Shown: piece after piece, positions 1-10,640 of the stretch
Numbering within the stretch: the first letter of the stretch is position 1
Layout of the letters: every line of letters starts with the position of its first letter
Source of the DNA: an uncultured Methanobrevibacter sp.
GTDB taxonomy: Archaea; Methanobacteriota; Methanobacteria; Methanobacteriales; Methanobacteriaceae
Assembly: GCF_900314615.1 (NCBI RefSeq)
Contig: NZ_OMWA01000018.1
Location: forward strand, 1 to 56,495
Direction: 5' to 3'
Length of the DNA: 56,495 nucleotides
Notes under the pieces: model-generated
What the model was told of the DNA's origin: nothing
Database searches by the model: none
The model's input: the letters and a program-made list of their open reading frames with translations, nothing else
Translations under genes and position numbers: made by a program

Positions 1-3000
1 CTAAAAGAGTTCCTGCAGGACAAACTAACCAAATACATGATTCCAACCGCATACATGCAGCTGGATGAAATGCCACAAACACCAAACGGAAAAACAGACG
101 TGAAAGCTCTGCCGGAACCAAAATTAGACCTAGAAAATATTAAACCGGAAACTGAACTGGAAGAAAAACTCTTCGAAATGGCTGTAAAACTCATCAATAC
201 CGATCAGTTCGGTGTAACTGATGATTTATACGCAATAGGATTTACTTCATTAATATTAATGAAATTCAACTCAGTCATTTATGCTGAAATGGGAGTTAAC
301 CTGGATATTGCAATATTATTCAATGATCCGACTATCAGAAAACTCGCATCAGAAATTGAAAATACTGATGAAGACACCAGTTTAAGCGAAATTATCGAAC
401 TGGCAAACAACATGGATTACCTGCCACTGACAGATAACCAGATCGGTGTATACTATGAATGTATGCAGAGTCCTGACGAAATCAAGTATACCATGCCGAC
501 TACAATGAGATTAGGCAGCGACGTTGATGCAGATAAATTAAAAGAAGCCGTTATTAAAACTGTAGAAGCTCACCCATATCTTAAAACAAGAATCGTAATG
601 GATGATGAAGGTGAAGTGAAACAGAAAAGATGCGATGATATTGCAATAGATGAAATCGAAATTGCTGAAGTTGATTCCATCAGCGATGAAGAAATGATAG
701 AAAATGACGTAAAAGCATTTTCATTAGATGACGAGCAGCTGTTCAGAGTCAAAATATATAAAACACCTGAAGAGACCGTACTGTTCACTGATTTCCATCA
801 TTTAATTACAGATGGAGTATCACAGATTAATTTCTTTGATGATATCGCCAATGCTTATGATGGAAGAGACCTTAACGAAGAAATCGTTGACGGTTATGTA
901 TTCAGCCTTCTTGAAGATAAACAGAAAAACAGCGATGCTTATGAAAAAGCTAAGGAATTCTTCGATGAGAAATTATCACATGAAGTCGAATCTACCGTAT
1001 TAACACCTAACGTTAACGGTGATCCTGATGAAGGTAAATTAAAATATGTTATTGAAACAATTGATGCAAATGAAATTAAAGAATTCTGTAACCGCCATTC
1101 ATTCAGTCAGAATTCATTATTCCTCTCAGCACTTTCATTGACATTGAACAAATACACCTTCAGCAATAAAACATTAATAACAACTATCTTTAACGGAAGA
1201 TCAAATCCATACTACTACGATACCCAAGGATTCCTGGTAAAAACACTTCCATTAATATTTATCAGTGAAAACAGACAGGAAACAATCAAAGAATTCATAA
1301 ACAGTGTTGATAAGACCTGGAAAGACACTATGAGCAACAGTATTTATCCATATGTTAATGTTGCTGAAGATTATCAGCTGAAACCGGAATTTTTCTTCAC
1401 TTATCAGGAATTCAATGAAACAGAACCTCGTATGATAAACGGAAAAGTTTGTGAAGAAAGAGAACTGATATCAGAAGAGCTGAACGCAACCGAATACAAG
1501 ATTAACTTTGATATTGATGTTTCAAAAGAGTCAATAGACTTCGTAATTCAGTATAATGATGAATTATACACCGAAGAATACATTAAAACATTTATAGAAT
1601 CAATAAAACTTGTTTTAAAACAGTTCATGGAAAATGATGTTAATGAACTGATGATTGGCGATGTGGAGCTGGAAACTGCAAAAGAAATACCTACATTCTC
1701 TCCTGTAGAAACTCCGTTTATCCACAAACGCTTCGAAAAACAAGTCCAGGCAAACCCCGATAGCATTGCTCTTGTTGCAACAGATGCAACATTAACCAAT
1801 AATGAGCTCAACATGAAAGCAAATCGCATAGCCAATGCACTTATCAGAAAAGGTGTAAAAGCCAAAAGCAATATTTTAGCAATGCTTCCAAGGGACAGCA
1901 ACTTAATAGCTGCAATAATTGGTATTTTAAAAGCAGGATGTACATTCATCCCTATTGATTTGGAATATCCTAAAGAGCGTATTGACTACATTTATGAAAA
2001 CAGTCAGGCAGACTACATCATTACCGCTGACGGAAAAGGAGACAATGCGCTGGACATATATGAACTGCTTGATGAGAAAAATACCGCAAATCCTGATGTG
2101 GACATTTCACCTGATGATTTGGCATACATGATTTACACCTCAGGTTCAACAGGACTTCCTAAAGGAGTAATGATCGGACATAAAAACGCATGTAATCAGG
2201 CCGAGTCAAATCCTAAATGTGAATACAATAACCTGTTAAGTATCGCTACAATCGCATTCGATACATCCCTGGAGGACATCTTAACAGGTATTACAAACGG
2301 CATTAAAATAATATTTGCTAACGATTCAGAAATTAAAAACATTGTCGATTTAATCAGACTGATTGATGAAAACAAACCTGAAGTAATGGAATTCACTCCT
2401 TCAAGACTGATATCCTATCTGGAAGTAGAGGAATTCTGCGAAGTAATCAGTTGTGCAAAATGTATTGTAATGGGAGGAGAGCAGTTCTCAGCAAAAGCAT
2501 TCGACGGAGTCAAACAGTACACAGACGCTAAAGTATACAACAGTTACGGACCGACAGAAGCAACAATCGCATCCAACTACAAAGAAATCACTGATCCTGA
2601 AAACATTACAATCGGAAAAGCACTTAAAAATTACGTAACTGAAGTAAGAGATATCGACGGAAAACTCCTGCCTAACGGAGTAATGGGAGAGCTCTACATC
2701 GGTGGTGTCGGCGTAGGTAAAGGATACTACAACATGCCGGATAAAACCGAAGAAGTATACCTTAAAATCAACAACATCCCATACTACAAGAGCGGAGACT
2801 ATGCAATAGAACTTCCTGACGGAGACATCGACATCAAAGGAAGAATCGACAACCAGATTAAACTCAGAGGATTAAGAATAGAAATCGGAGAAATCGAATC
2901 AAGCATCAACAAATTTACCAATATCAAAAACGCCGTTGTTGTAATCAAGGAAATCAACAACAACGACCACTTATGCGCTTACTTCACAGCTGAAAAAGAA

Positions 3001-6000
3001 ATTGATAAGGATGCATTGAAGGAGTTCCTGAAAGAGAGGTTAACCTATTACATGGTTCCAACAGTATTCATGCAACTGGACGAAATTCCTCAATTGCCAA
3101 ACGGTAAGACAGATACCAAAAAACTGCCTGAACCTAAATTGGAACTTGAAAATGTAAAACCTGAAAACGAAACCGAAGAAAAATTATTCGAAATCATCTC
3201 AGAGCTGATCGGAACCGATGAATTCGGTACAACTGATGATTTGTATGCTATAGGATTCACTTCTTTAACATTAATGAAACTGAACACATTAATCTATAAA
3301 GAAATGAATGTAAACCTTGACATTTCAATATTGTTCAACAGTCCTACCATCAAAAAGCTTGCAGATGAAATTTTAGGCAGTGAAGAGCAGACATCACAAT
3401 TAAACGAGCTTATTGAAATGGCTGATGAGATGGAATACTTCCCTCTTACTGAAAACCAGTTAGGTATTTACTATGAATGCATGCAGAATCCTGATGAAGT
3501 CAAATACACTATGCCTGCAGTTACCAGATTCGGTAAGGAAATTGAAGCTGATAAATTAAGAGAATCAATTATTAAAGTAATTGAAACTCACCCATATCTT
3601 AAAACAAGAATTGTAGTTTCAGATGATGGAGAGTTAAAGCAATATAAAAACAATGATGCTGAAATAGATGAAATCGAAATCGTTAAAGTTGATTCAATAA
3701 CAGATGAAGAAATTACAGAAAATGACGTAAAAGCATTTTCAATTAACAATGAGCAGCTATTCAGATTCAAAATATATGACGGCAATGATGAGACAGTATT
3801 ATTCTCTGATTTCCACCATATAATTACAGACGGTGCATCACAGGCAATATTATTTGAAGATCTTGCTGAAATCTATGAAGGTAAAGATATTACATCTGAA
3901 ATCGTTGACGGATATGTATTCAGCCTTATTGAAAATGAAATGAAAAATAGTGAAAGATATGAATCCGCTGAAAAATTCTTTGATGAGAAATTATCACAGG
4001 AAATCGATTCCACCGTGCTGACACCTGACCTTAACGGAAATCCTGAAGACGGAAAAATCGAATTTACCGGCAGACATATTGACCTTACAGACATTAATGA
4101 ATTCTGTCTTGAAAATTCAGTTGGTCACAACTCACTGTTCATGTCCGCACTTATACTGAACCTGAATAAATACACATTCAGTGATGATACCCTGATAACA
4201 ACAATATTTAACGGAAGAACAAATCCAAACTATTACAACACTCAGGGATTCCTGGTAAAAACACTTCCATTAATTATTAAGAATGAAGACAGAGATCAGA
4301 CAATTGATAAATTCATCAAATCTGTAGATAAAATATGGATTGATTCAATAAACAACAGCATTTATCCATATACCAAGATTGCAGATAAATATCAGTTAAA
4401 ACCGGAAATATTCTATTCATATAATGAAGGTTCCGGTTCCGAAAGTCTTGTAATCAACGGCAATGATTATGAAAACTATGAACTCACAGATGCTACTGAA
4501 GAGACTGAATATAAAATAGACATTGCAGTATTCAAACAGGACACTACCCTTGGAATCGGTATATCATATAATGACCAGTTATATTCCAAAGCCTATATTG
4601 AAACATTCCTGGATTCAATTGAAACTATTTTAGACCAATTCGTCAACAATGACATTAAGACAATGAGAATCTGTGATGTTGAACTTGAAACTACTAAAGA
4701 ACTGCCGACATTCACACCTCTTGAAAATCCGTTTATCCACAAACGTTTCGAAGCACAGGTTGCTGAAAAACCGGATGAAATTGCACTTGTTTCAAATGGA
4801 AAAGAGTTCACATACAAAGAATTGAACGAGTTAAGTAATAGAGTTGCAAACGGATTAATCAGCCGTGGAGTCGAACCAAGACATAATGTTTTAATCATGC
4901 TGCCGAGAACCGAATCATTAATTGCATCAATAATCGGTGTTTTAAAAGCAGGCTGCGGATTTATTCCGATAGATATGGAATATCCTCAAGAAAGAATTCA
5001 GTACATCTATGAAAACAGTCAGGCAGATTATATAATAGCTAATGTGACATTTGAGGGATCATTGGATATTAAAGACCTGCTTGAAGAGGAAAATATCGAA
5101 AATCCTGACGTTGAAATAAATCCTGACGATACCGCATACATGATTTATACCTCAGGTTCAACCGGAAAACCTAAAGGAGTAATGATCGGTCATGAAAATG
5201 CATGTAACGAAACTGAAGGAAACCCTAAATGTGAATATGACAATTTATTAAGTATCGCTACAATCGCATTCGATACATCTCTCGAGGATATCTTAACAGG
5301 TATTACCAACGGTATTAAAATCATCTTTGCAAATGACTCAGAAATCAAGAATGTCGTTGATTTAATCCAGCTGATTAAAAAAGAAAAACCGCAGGTTATG
5401 GAATTTACTCCGTCAAGGTTACTGTCATATCTTGAAGTAGATGAATTCTGTGAAGTAATTGACTGCGCCAAATGTATAGTTATGGGCGGAGAACAGTTCT
5501 CAGCAAAAGCATTCAACGGAGTCAAACAGTACACAGACGCTAAAGTATACAACAGTTACGGACCAACAGAAGCAACAATCGCATCCAACTACAAAGAGAT
5601 TACCGATCCAGAAGTTATTACAATCGGAAAAGCGCTTCAAAACTACGTGACTGAAGTAAGAGACATCGACGGTAAACTCCTGCCGCAGGGAGTGATGGGA
5701 GAGCTCTATATCGGAGGTACAGGTGTCGGTAAAGGATACTACAACATGCCTGAGAAAACCGAAGAGGTATATCTCACAATCAATGATATTCCATACTACA
5801 GAAGCGGAGACTATGCAATTGAGCTTCCGGATGGAGAACTGGACATTAAAGGAAGAATCGACAACCAGATTAAACTCAGAGGATTAAGAATAGAAATCGG
5901 AGAAATCGAATCCAACATATCCAGATTCCCAAATATCAAACAGGCAATTGTTGTAATCAAGAAAATCAACAACAGCGAACATTTATGCGCCTACTTCACA

Positions 6001-9000
6001 GCAGAGGAAAATATCGATACAAAACTCCTCAAACGTTACCTCCAAAACAAGCTGACAAAATATATGGTGCCTACAGCATTCATCCAAATTGATGAAATGC
6101 CTCAGACCCCTAACGGAAAAACAGACATCAAGAGACTGCCTGAACCTTCCCTATCACTTGATCTGGTTGAACCGGAAACAGAAACCGAGAAAAAGATATA
6201 TGATATCGTTTCATCCCTTACAAGTGCTGAAGAGTTCGGTATTACAGATGACCTCTATTCCTTAGGATTCACTTCACTGACACTGATGAAACTGAATTCA
6301 ATGATTTACAATGAAACTGAAGTAAACATTGAAATAACTGACCTGTTCAATAATCCGACAATTCAAAGCCTTGCAGATAAAATAGACAATAACCTTGATG
6401 TTCAAATTGACATTAAGGAACTTATCAATACTGCAAAATCAATGGATTTATTCCCACTGACATCAAATCAGTTAGGTATCTACTACGAGTGCATGCAGAC
6501 AGAAGAAATCAAATACACAATGCCTTCCACAATACGCTTCGGCAGTGATATTGATCCGTCAAGACTTAAACAGGCTATTATAGATACTATTGAAGCACAT
6601 CCATATCTTAAAACAAGAATCATAACTACTCCTGAAGGAGAATTAAGACAGAAAAGATGTGACGATGCAGAAATTGATGAAATTGAAATTGTAGAAGTGG
6701 ATTCAATCACAAATCAGGAGATGATGGATAACGATATCAAATACATTCCACTGGATGACAATCAGCTGTTCAGATTCAAGATTTATCAAACCCCTGAAGA
6801 AACTGTGCTCTTCTCTGATATCCACCACATTATTACAGACGGTGTTTCAATTGATCTTCTTTTCGAAGACATTATCAGCATGTACAACGGTGAAGATATC
6901 AATGAGGAAATTGTCGACGGATATGCTTACAGCTTAATTGAAGAGCAGCTCAGTGAAAACGAAGTTTCAAAAGAGTACTATAAAAACAAATTTGCTCAAG
7001 GATTTGAATCTACCGTTTTAACTCCGAATTTAAACGGAAATCCTGATGAGGCTGAAATCAAACTTATCGGTGAGAGAATCAACTCCAATTTCGTAAGATT
7101 ATTCTGTCAGGATCATTCAATAAGTCCGAACGTGCTCTTTATGAGTGCTACAGTCCTGGCCTTAAACAAGTTCACATTCTCAGACAAGGCACTGATAACC
7201 ACTATCTTCAACGGAAGGTCAAACTCCAATTACTACAATACCCAGGGAATGCTTGTAAAAACACTTCCTATAATGGTGAGCAGTGAAAACAGGGAGATGA
7301 TGATTGAAGACTTCATCAAAGTAGTGGACAAAACATGGAAAGATTCATTAGTGCACAGCAATTACCCATATACAAAACTTTCCGAAGAGTATCAGCTGAA
7401 ACCTGAATTCTTCTATGCTTACCACGGTGCATTTGAAACCGATAATCTGGAACTTAATGGAAACCGCTATGCTATGGAAGAACTTGACGGCACTGTTGCA
7501 ACAGATTATAAAATCAACATGGACATTTACGATGACGGAGAAAACATTGGAATGTATATTGAGTACAATGACCAGATATACTCAGAGGATTATGCAAACG
7601 AATTCATGAGATCTATAAAATACATACTCTTCCAGTTCTTCACAAACGACATGGACAAATTAAGAATCAGTGAAATTGAACTTGCACCAAACTTCATGCT
7701 TCCTGAGTTTGAAGAGCTTGACAATCCTATCCTGCATAAACGTTTCGAAGCACAGGTAGCTGAAAAACCGGATGAAGTCGCTCTTGTTGCAAGTGATGAA
7801 ACACTGACCTACCGGGAACTTGACGATAAGGCAAATCGTATAGCAAATGCATTAATCAGAAAAGGTGTTAGACCAAGAAGCAATATATTGATTATGCTTC
7901 CTCGTACTAGTGACCTGATTGCTTCAATTATCGGTGTATTAAAAGCAGGTTGTGCCTTCATACCACTCGATTTAAAGTTCCCTAAAGAAAGGATTGAGTA
8001 CATATATGAAAACAGTCAAGCAGATTACATAATAAATATAGATGGCATCTCACCAAATTCACTATCCATTAAAGAATTGCTTGAAGAGGACAACACATCC
8101 GCTCCTGATGTAAGCATTACAAAAGATGACCTGGCATACATGATTTACACTTCAGGTTCAACAGGAAATCCTAAAGGTGTAATGATCAGCCATGAAAATG
8201 TATGTAACGAAACTGAAGGAAACCCTAAATGCGAATACAACAACCTCTTAAGCATTGCAACAATCGCATTCGATACCGCACTTGAAGATATCCTCACAGG
8301 CATAACAAACGGTATCAAAATCATCTTTGCAAATGACGATGAAATAAAAAGCATTGTTGAGCTGATTAGCCTGATAAAACGTGAAAGTCCGGAAGTAATG
8401 GAATTCACACCGTCAAGATTACTGTCATACCTTGAATTTGAAGAGTTCTGCGATGCAATCGGATGTGCTAAATGTATCGTAATGGGAGGAGAACAGTTCT
8501 CAGCAAAAGCATTCAACGGAGTCAGACAATACACTGATGCAAAAGTATACAACAGTTACGGACCGACAGAAGCAACAATCGCATCCAACTACAAAGAAAT
8601 AACCGATCCTGAAAACATTACAATCGGAAAAGCACTCAAGAACTACGTAACTGAAGTAAGAGACATCGACGGCAAACTCCTGCCTAAAGGAGTAATGGGA
8701 GAGCTCTACATCGGAGGTATCGGAGTAGGTCAGGGATACTACAACATGCCTGAGAAAACCAAAGAAGTATACATGACCATTGATGATATCCCATACTACA
8801 AGAGCGGAGACTACGCAATAGAGCTTCCTGACGGAGACATTGACATCAAAGGAAGAATCGACAACCAGATTAAACTGAGAGGTTTAAGAATAGAAATCGG
8901 AGAAATCGAATCCAACATTTCCAACTTCCCAAATATCAAACAGAACATCGTTGTCATTAAGGAAATCAGAAACAACGAACATCTATGCGCATACTTCACA

Positions 9001-10626
9001 GCAGAAGATGAAATCAACAAGGACGAGCTTAAAGCATATCTGAGTGAAAGACTTACCCAGTATATGGTTCCAACAGTCTTTATGCAGATTGATGAAATGC
9101 CGCAAACTCCTAACGGTAAAACTGATGTTAAAGCATTGCCTGAGCCTAAATTAGAATTGACTTACGTAGCTCCTAAAAACAAGATGGAACAGACAATCTG
9201 TGCAATATACTCATCCATTTTGGACATAGACATCGTCGGTGCGGAAGACAACTTCTTTGAAATAGGAGGAACATCACTTATAGCATCCAAGCTAATCATT
9301 GAACTGCTCAAACAGGACTATAATGTGAAATATGATGATATATTCAGAAACCAGACTCCAAGAAAACTGGCAAGCTTCCTTTCAGGTGATGAAATGTCAG
9401 ATGACCTGGATGTTGACATCATTGAAAACTATGATTACTCAAGGATTAATAGCCTTCTTGAGAAAAACACCTTTGAAAACTTCGCAAAAGGTACAAATCT
9501 GGAATTAGGAAATGTGCTGCTTACAGGAGTTACAGGATTCATGGGTATCCATGTATTATACGAATACATTAAAAATGAAGAAGGAACACTGTACTGTATG
9601 CTGCGTAAAGGTAAATTTGACAGCTGTGAAGAACGTTTAATCGATTTAATGAATTATTACTTCGATGAAGACTTAAGCGACCTTATCGGATCACGTATCA
9701 TATTAAGTGAAGGAGACATAACCGAACTTGATGACTTCAAAAAGCTGGACGAATATCCTATTGACACAATTATCAACTGTGCGGCTATCGTAAAACACTA
9801 CACTCACGACGATTACATCTTCAGAGTAAACGTAGACGGAGTAATTAACGGACTCGAATTTGCTGAGGCAAATAACATCAATTACGTCCAAATATCCACT
9901 ACAAGTGTTTTAGATGAATACACAGAAGACACAGACATTACAGATATCCACTGTGATGAAAGAACCCTTTACTGGGGACAGGACTTATCCAACAAGTATC
10001 TCAACAGTAAATTCCTTGCAGAAAGAATGGTTCTTGAAAAGGCACTTTCCGGCCTTAACGTGAAAATCATCAGGGTTGGAAACCTTATGGGACGTGACTC
10101 AGACGGTGTGTTCCAGAAAAACTTCGATACAAATGCATTCCTGAACAACATCAAAGCTATCAAAAACTTGAAAGCCACTATTGCACCAATATCTGAAGAA
10201 ATGGTTGAATTAAGCCCGATTGATTACGTTGCAAAAGCAACTCTCGAACTGGCTAAAACACCGAAAGAATGTACAGTATTCCATGCAGTCAGTGACAAAT
10301 TAATACCTAACAGAGACATATTTGATGTTATCAGCTCATTCGGATATCCTATTGAAGAGGTCAGCCCTGAAGAATTCAGAGAAATCTATGAGCAGAATAT
10401 GAATGAAAATATTCAGGGAATGATTACAGCCGATTTATCCATCAACGATTTCGATTTGGATGAAGATGCAGACATCGAAGAATATGAAGACGATGACGGC
10501 GAACTTGTCATGATTGACCAGACACTTGAAATACTTGATTCATTAGGATTCAACTGGCCTGAATGTGATAAAGATTATCTTACAAGATTTATAAATTACT
10601 TAAATGAGGTACATTACTTTGATTAG
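1..10626 (+). CDS. Non-ribosomal peptide synthetase, 5'-truncated by the window: A(end)-PCP-[C-A-PCP]x3-reductase
   Basis: The frame is open from base 1, so the gene starts upstream; 3541 codons are visible. Base 1 lies near the end of an A domain, with its A10-type PNGKTD at about 88-105. Carrier serines are at 247, 3262 and 6274 in GFTSL contexts and at 9274 in a canonical GGTSL. Three condensation domains carry intact HHxxxDG (796, 3814, 6823). Three adenylation domains carry the YTSGSTG core (2134, 5146, 8146) and YGPTEAT. The end is a thioester-reductase domain: Rossmann GVTGFMG at 9526 and YLNSK (YxxxK) at 9997-10011. No epimerisation or thioesterase domain is seen, so release is probably NAD(P)H-dependent, giving an aldehyde or alcohol. 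All three A domains read the same Stachelhaus-type code. A MATE exporter follows 14 bp downstream, apparently in one operon. The family assignment is certain; the product is unknown. Confidence 0.97.
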   Translation, partial: LKEFLQDKLTKYMIPTAYMQLDEMPQTPNGKTDVKALPEPKLDLENIKPETELEEKLFEMAVKLINTDQFGVTDDLYAIGFTSLILMKFNSVIYAEMGVNLDIAILFNDPTIRKLASEIENTDEDTSLSEIIELANNMDYLPLTDNQIGVYYECMQSPDEIKYTMPTTMRLGSDVDADKLKEAVIKTVEAHPYLKTRIVMDDEGEVKQKRCDDIAIDEIEIAEVDSISDEEMIENDVKAFSLDDEQLFRVKIYKTPEETVLFTDFHHLITDGVSQINFFDDIANAYDGRDLNEEIVDGYVFSLLEDKQKNSDAYEKAKEFFDEKLSHEVESTVLTPNVNGDPDEGKLKYVIETIDANEIKEFCNRHSFSQNSLFLSALSLTLNKYTFSNKTLITTIFNGRSNPYYYDTQGFLVKTLPLIFISENRQETIKEFINSVDKTWKDTMSNSIYPYVNVAEDYQLKPEFFFTYQEFNETEPRMINGKVCEERELISEELNATEYKINFDIDVSKESIDFVIQYNDELYTEEYIKTFIESIKLVLKQFMENDVNELMIGDVELETAKEIPTFSPVETPFIHKRFEKQVQANPDSIALVATDATLTNNELNMKANRIANALIRKGVKAKSNILAMLPRDSNLIAAIIGILKAGCTFIPIDLEYPKERIDYIYENSQADYIITADGKGDNALDIYELLDEKNTANPDVDISPDDLAYMIYTSGSTGLPKGVMIGHKNACNQAESNPKCEYNNLLSIATIAFDTSLEDILTGITNGIKIIFANDSEIKNIVDLIRLIDENKPEVMEFTPSRLISYLEVEEFCEVISCAKCIVMGGEQFSAKAFDGVKQYTDAKVYNSYGPTEATIASNYKEITDPENITIGKALKNYVTEVRDIDGKLLPNGVMGELYIGGVGVGKGYYNMPDKTEEVYLKINNIPYYKSGDYAIELPDGDIDIKGRIDNQIKLRGLRIEIGEIESSINKFTNIKNAVVVIKEINNNDHLCAYFTAEKEIDKDALKEFLKERLTYYMVPTVFMQLDEIPQLPNGKTDTKKLPEPKLELENVKPENETEEKLFEIISELIGTDEFGTTDDLYAIGFTSLTLMKLNTLIYKEMNVNLDISILFNSPTIKKLADEILGSEEQTSQLNELIEMADEMEYFPLTENQLGIYYECMQNPDEVKYTMPAVTRFGKEIEADKLRESIIKVIETHPYLKTRIVVSDDGELKQYKNNDAEIDEIEIVKVDSITDEEITENDVKAFSINNEQLFRFKIYDGNDETVLFSDFHHIITDGASQAILFEDLAEIYEGKDITSEIVDGYVFSLIENEMKNSERYESAEKFFDEKLSQEIDSTVLTPDLNGNPEDGKIEFTGRHIDLTDINEFCLENSVGHNSLFMSALILNLNKYTFSDDTLITTIFNGRTNPNYYNTQGFLVKTLPLIIKNEDRDQTIDKFIKSVDKIWIDSINNSIYPYTKIADKYQLKPEIFYSYNEGSGSESLVINGNDYENYELTDATEETEYKIDIAVFKQDTTLGIGISYNDQLYSKAYIETFLDSIETILDQFVNNDIKTMRICDVELETTKELPTFTPLENPFIHKRFEAQVAEKPDEIALVSNGKEFTYKELNELSNRVANGLISRGVEPRHNVLIMLPRTESLIASIIGVLKAGCGFIPIDMEYPQERIQYIYENSQADYIIANVTFEGSLDIKDLLEEENIENPDVEINPDDTAYMIYTSGSTGKPKGVMIGHENACNETEGNPKCEYDNLLSIATIAFDTSLEDILTGITNGIKIIFANDSEIKNVVDLIQLIKKEKPQVMEFTPSRLLSYLEVDEFCEVIDCAKCIVMGGEQFSAKAFNGVKQYTDAKVYNSYGPTEATIASNYKEITDPEVITIGKALQNYVTEVRDIDGKLLPQGVMGELYIGGTGVGKGYYNMPEKTEEVYLTINDIPYYRSGDYAIELPDGELDIKGRIDNQIKLRGLRIEIGEIESNISRFPNIKQAIVVIKKINNSEHLCAYFTAEENIDTKLLKRYLQNKLTKYMVPTAFIQIDEMPQTPNGKTDIKRLPEPSLSLDLVEPETETEKKIYDIVSSLTSAEEFGITDDLYSLGFTSLTLMKLNSMIYNETEVNIEITDLFNNPTIQSLADKIDNNLDVQIDIKELINTAKSMDLFPLTSNQLGIYYECMQTEEIKYTMPSTIRFGSDIDPSRLKQAIIDTIEAHPYLKTRIITTPEGELRQKRCDDAEIDEIEIVEVDSITNQEMMDNDIKYIPLDDNQLFRFKIYQTPEETVLFSDIHHIITDGVSIDLLFEDIISMYNGEDINEEIVDGYAYSLIEEQLSENEVSKEYYKNKFAQGFESTVLTPNLNGNPDEAEIKLIGERINSNFVRLFCQDHSISPNVLFMSATVLALNKFTFSDKALITTIFNGRSNSNYYNTQGMLVKTLPIMVSSENREMMIEDFIKVVDKTWKDSLVHSNYPYTKLSEEYQLKPEFFYAYHGAFETDNLELNGNRYAMEELDGTVATDYKINMDIYDDGENIGMYIEYNDQIYSEDYANEFMRSIKYILFQFFTNDMDKLRISEIELAPNFMLPEFEELDNPILHKRFEAQVAEKPDEVALVASDETLTYRELDDKANRIANALIRKGVRPRSNILIMLPRTSDLIASIIGVLKAGCAFIPLDLKFPKERIEYIYENSQADYIINIDGISPNSLSIKELLEEDNTSAPDVSITKDDLAYMIYTSGSTGNPKGVMISHENVCNETEGNPKCEYNNLLSIATIAFDTALEDILTGITNGIKIIFANDDEIKSIVELISLIKRESPEVMEFTPSRLLSYLEFEEFCDAIGCAKCIVMGGEQFSAKAFNGVRQYTDAKVYNSYGPTEATIASNYKEITDPENITIGKALKNYVTEVRDIDGKLLPKGVMGELYIGGIGVGQGYYNMPEKTKEVYMTIDDIPYYKSGDYAIELPDGDIDIKGRIDNQIKLRGLRIEIGEIESNISNFPNIKQNIVVIKEIRNNEHLCAYFTAEDEINKDELKAYLSERLTQYMVPTVFMQIDEMPQTPNGKTDVKALPEPKLELTYVAPKNKMEQTICAIYSSILDIDIVGAEDNFFEIGGTSLIASKLIIELLKQDYNVKYDDIFRNQTPRKLASFLSGDEMSDDLDVDIIENYDYSRINSLLEKNTFENFAKGTNLELGNVLLTGVTGFMGIHVLYEYIKNEEGTLYCMLRKGKFDSCEERLIDLMNYYFDEDLSDLIGSRIILSEGDITELDDFKKLDEYPIDTIINCAAIVKHYTHDDYIFRVNVDGVINGLEFAEANNINYVQISTTSVLDEYTEDTDITDIHCDERTLYWGQDLSNKYLNSKFLAERMVLEKALSGLNVKIIRVGNLMGRDSDGVFQKNFDTNAFLNNIKAIKNLKATIAPISEEMVELSPIDYVAKATLELAKTPKECTVFHAVSDKLIPNRDIFDVISSFGYPIEEVSPEEFREIYEQNMNENIQGMITADLSINDFDLDEDADIEEYEDDDGELVMIDQTLEILDSLGFNWPECDKDYLTRFINYLNEVHYFD
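247..9276 (+). repeat. Three tandem C-A-PCP modules, about 3.0 kb period
   Basis: Equivalent carrier-serine codons recur at 247, 3262, 6274 and 9274 (periods 3015, 3012, 3000). The best-conserved DNA is the A5-A8 part of the A domain. The 84-base stretches 2497-2580 and 5509-5592 differ at two bases by eye; 8509-8592 differs at several more. The C domains between them are clearly more diverged. Confidence 0.9.
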
Positions 10627-10640
10627 ATGAAGGGGATAAA

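Noticed and set aside
1548..10178. Many 60-135-codon minus-strand ORFs within the NRPS
   Set aside because: They lie antisense to a strongly coding frame, repeat with the module period, and lack ribosome-binding sites or family similarity.
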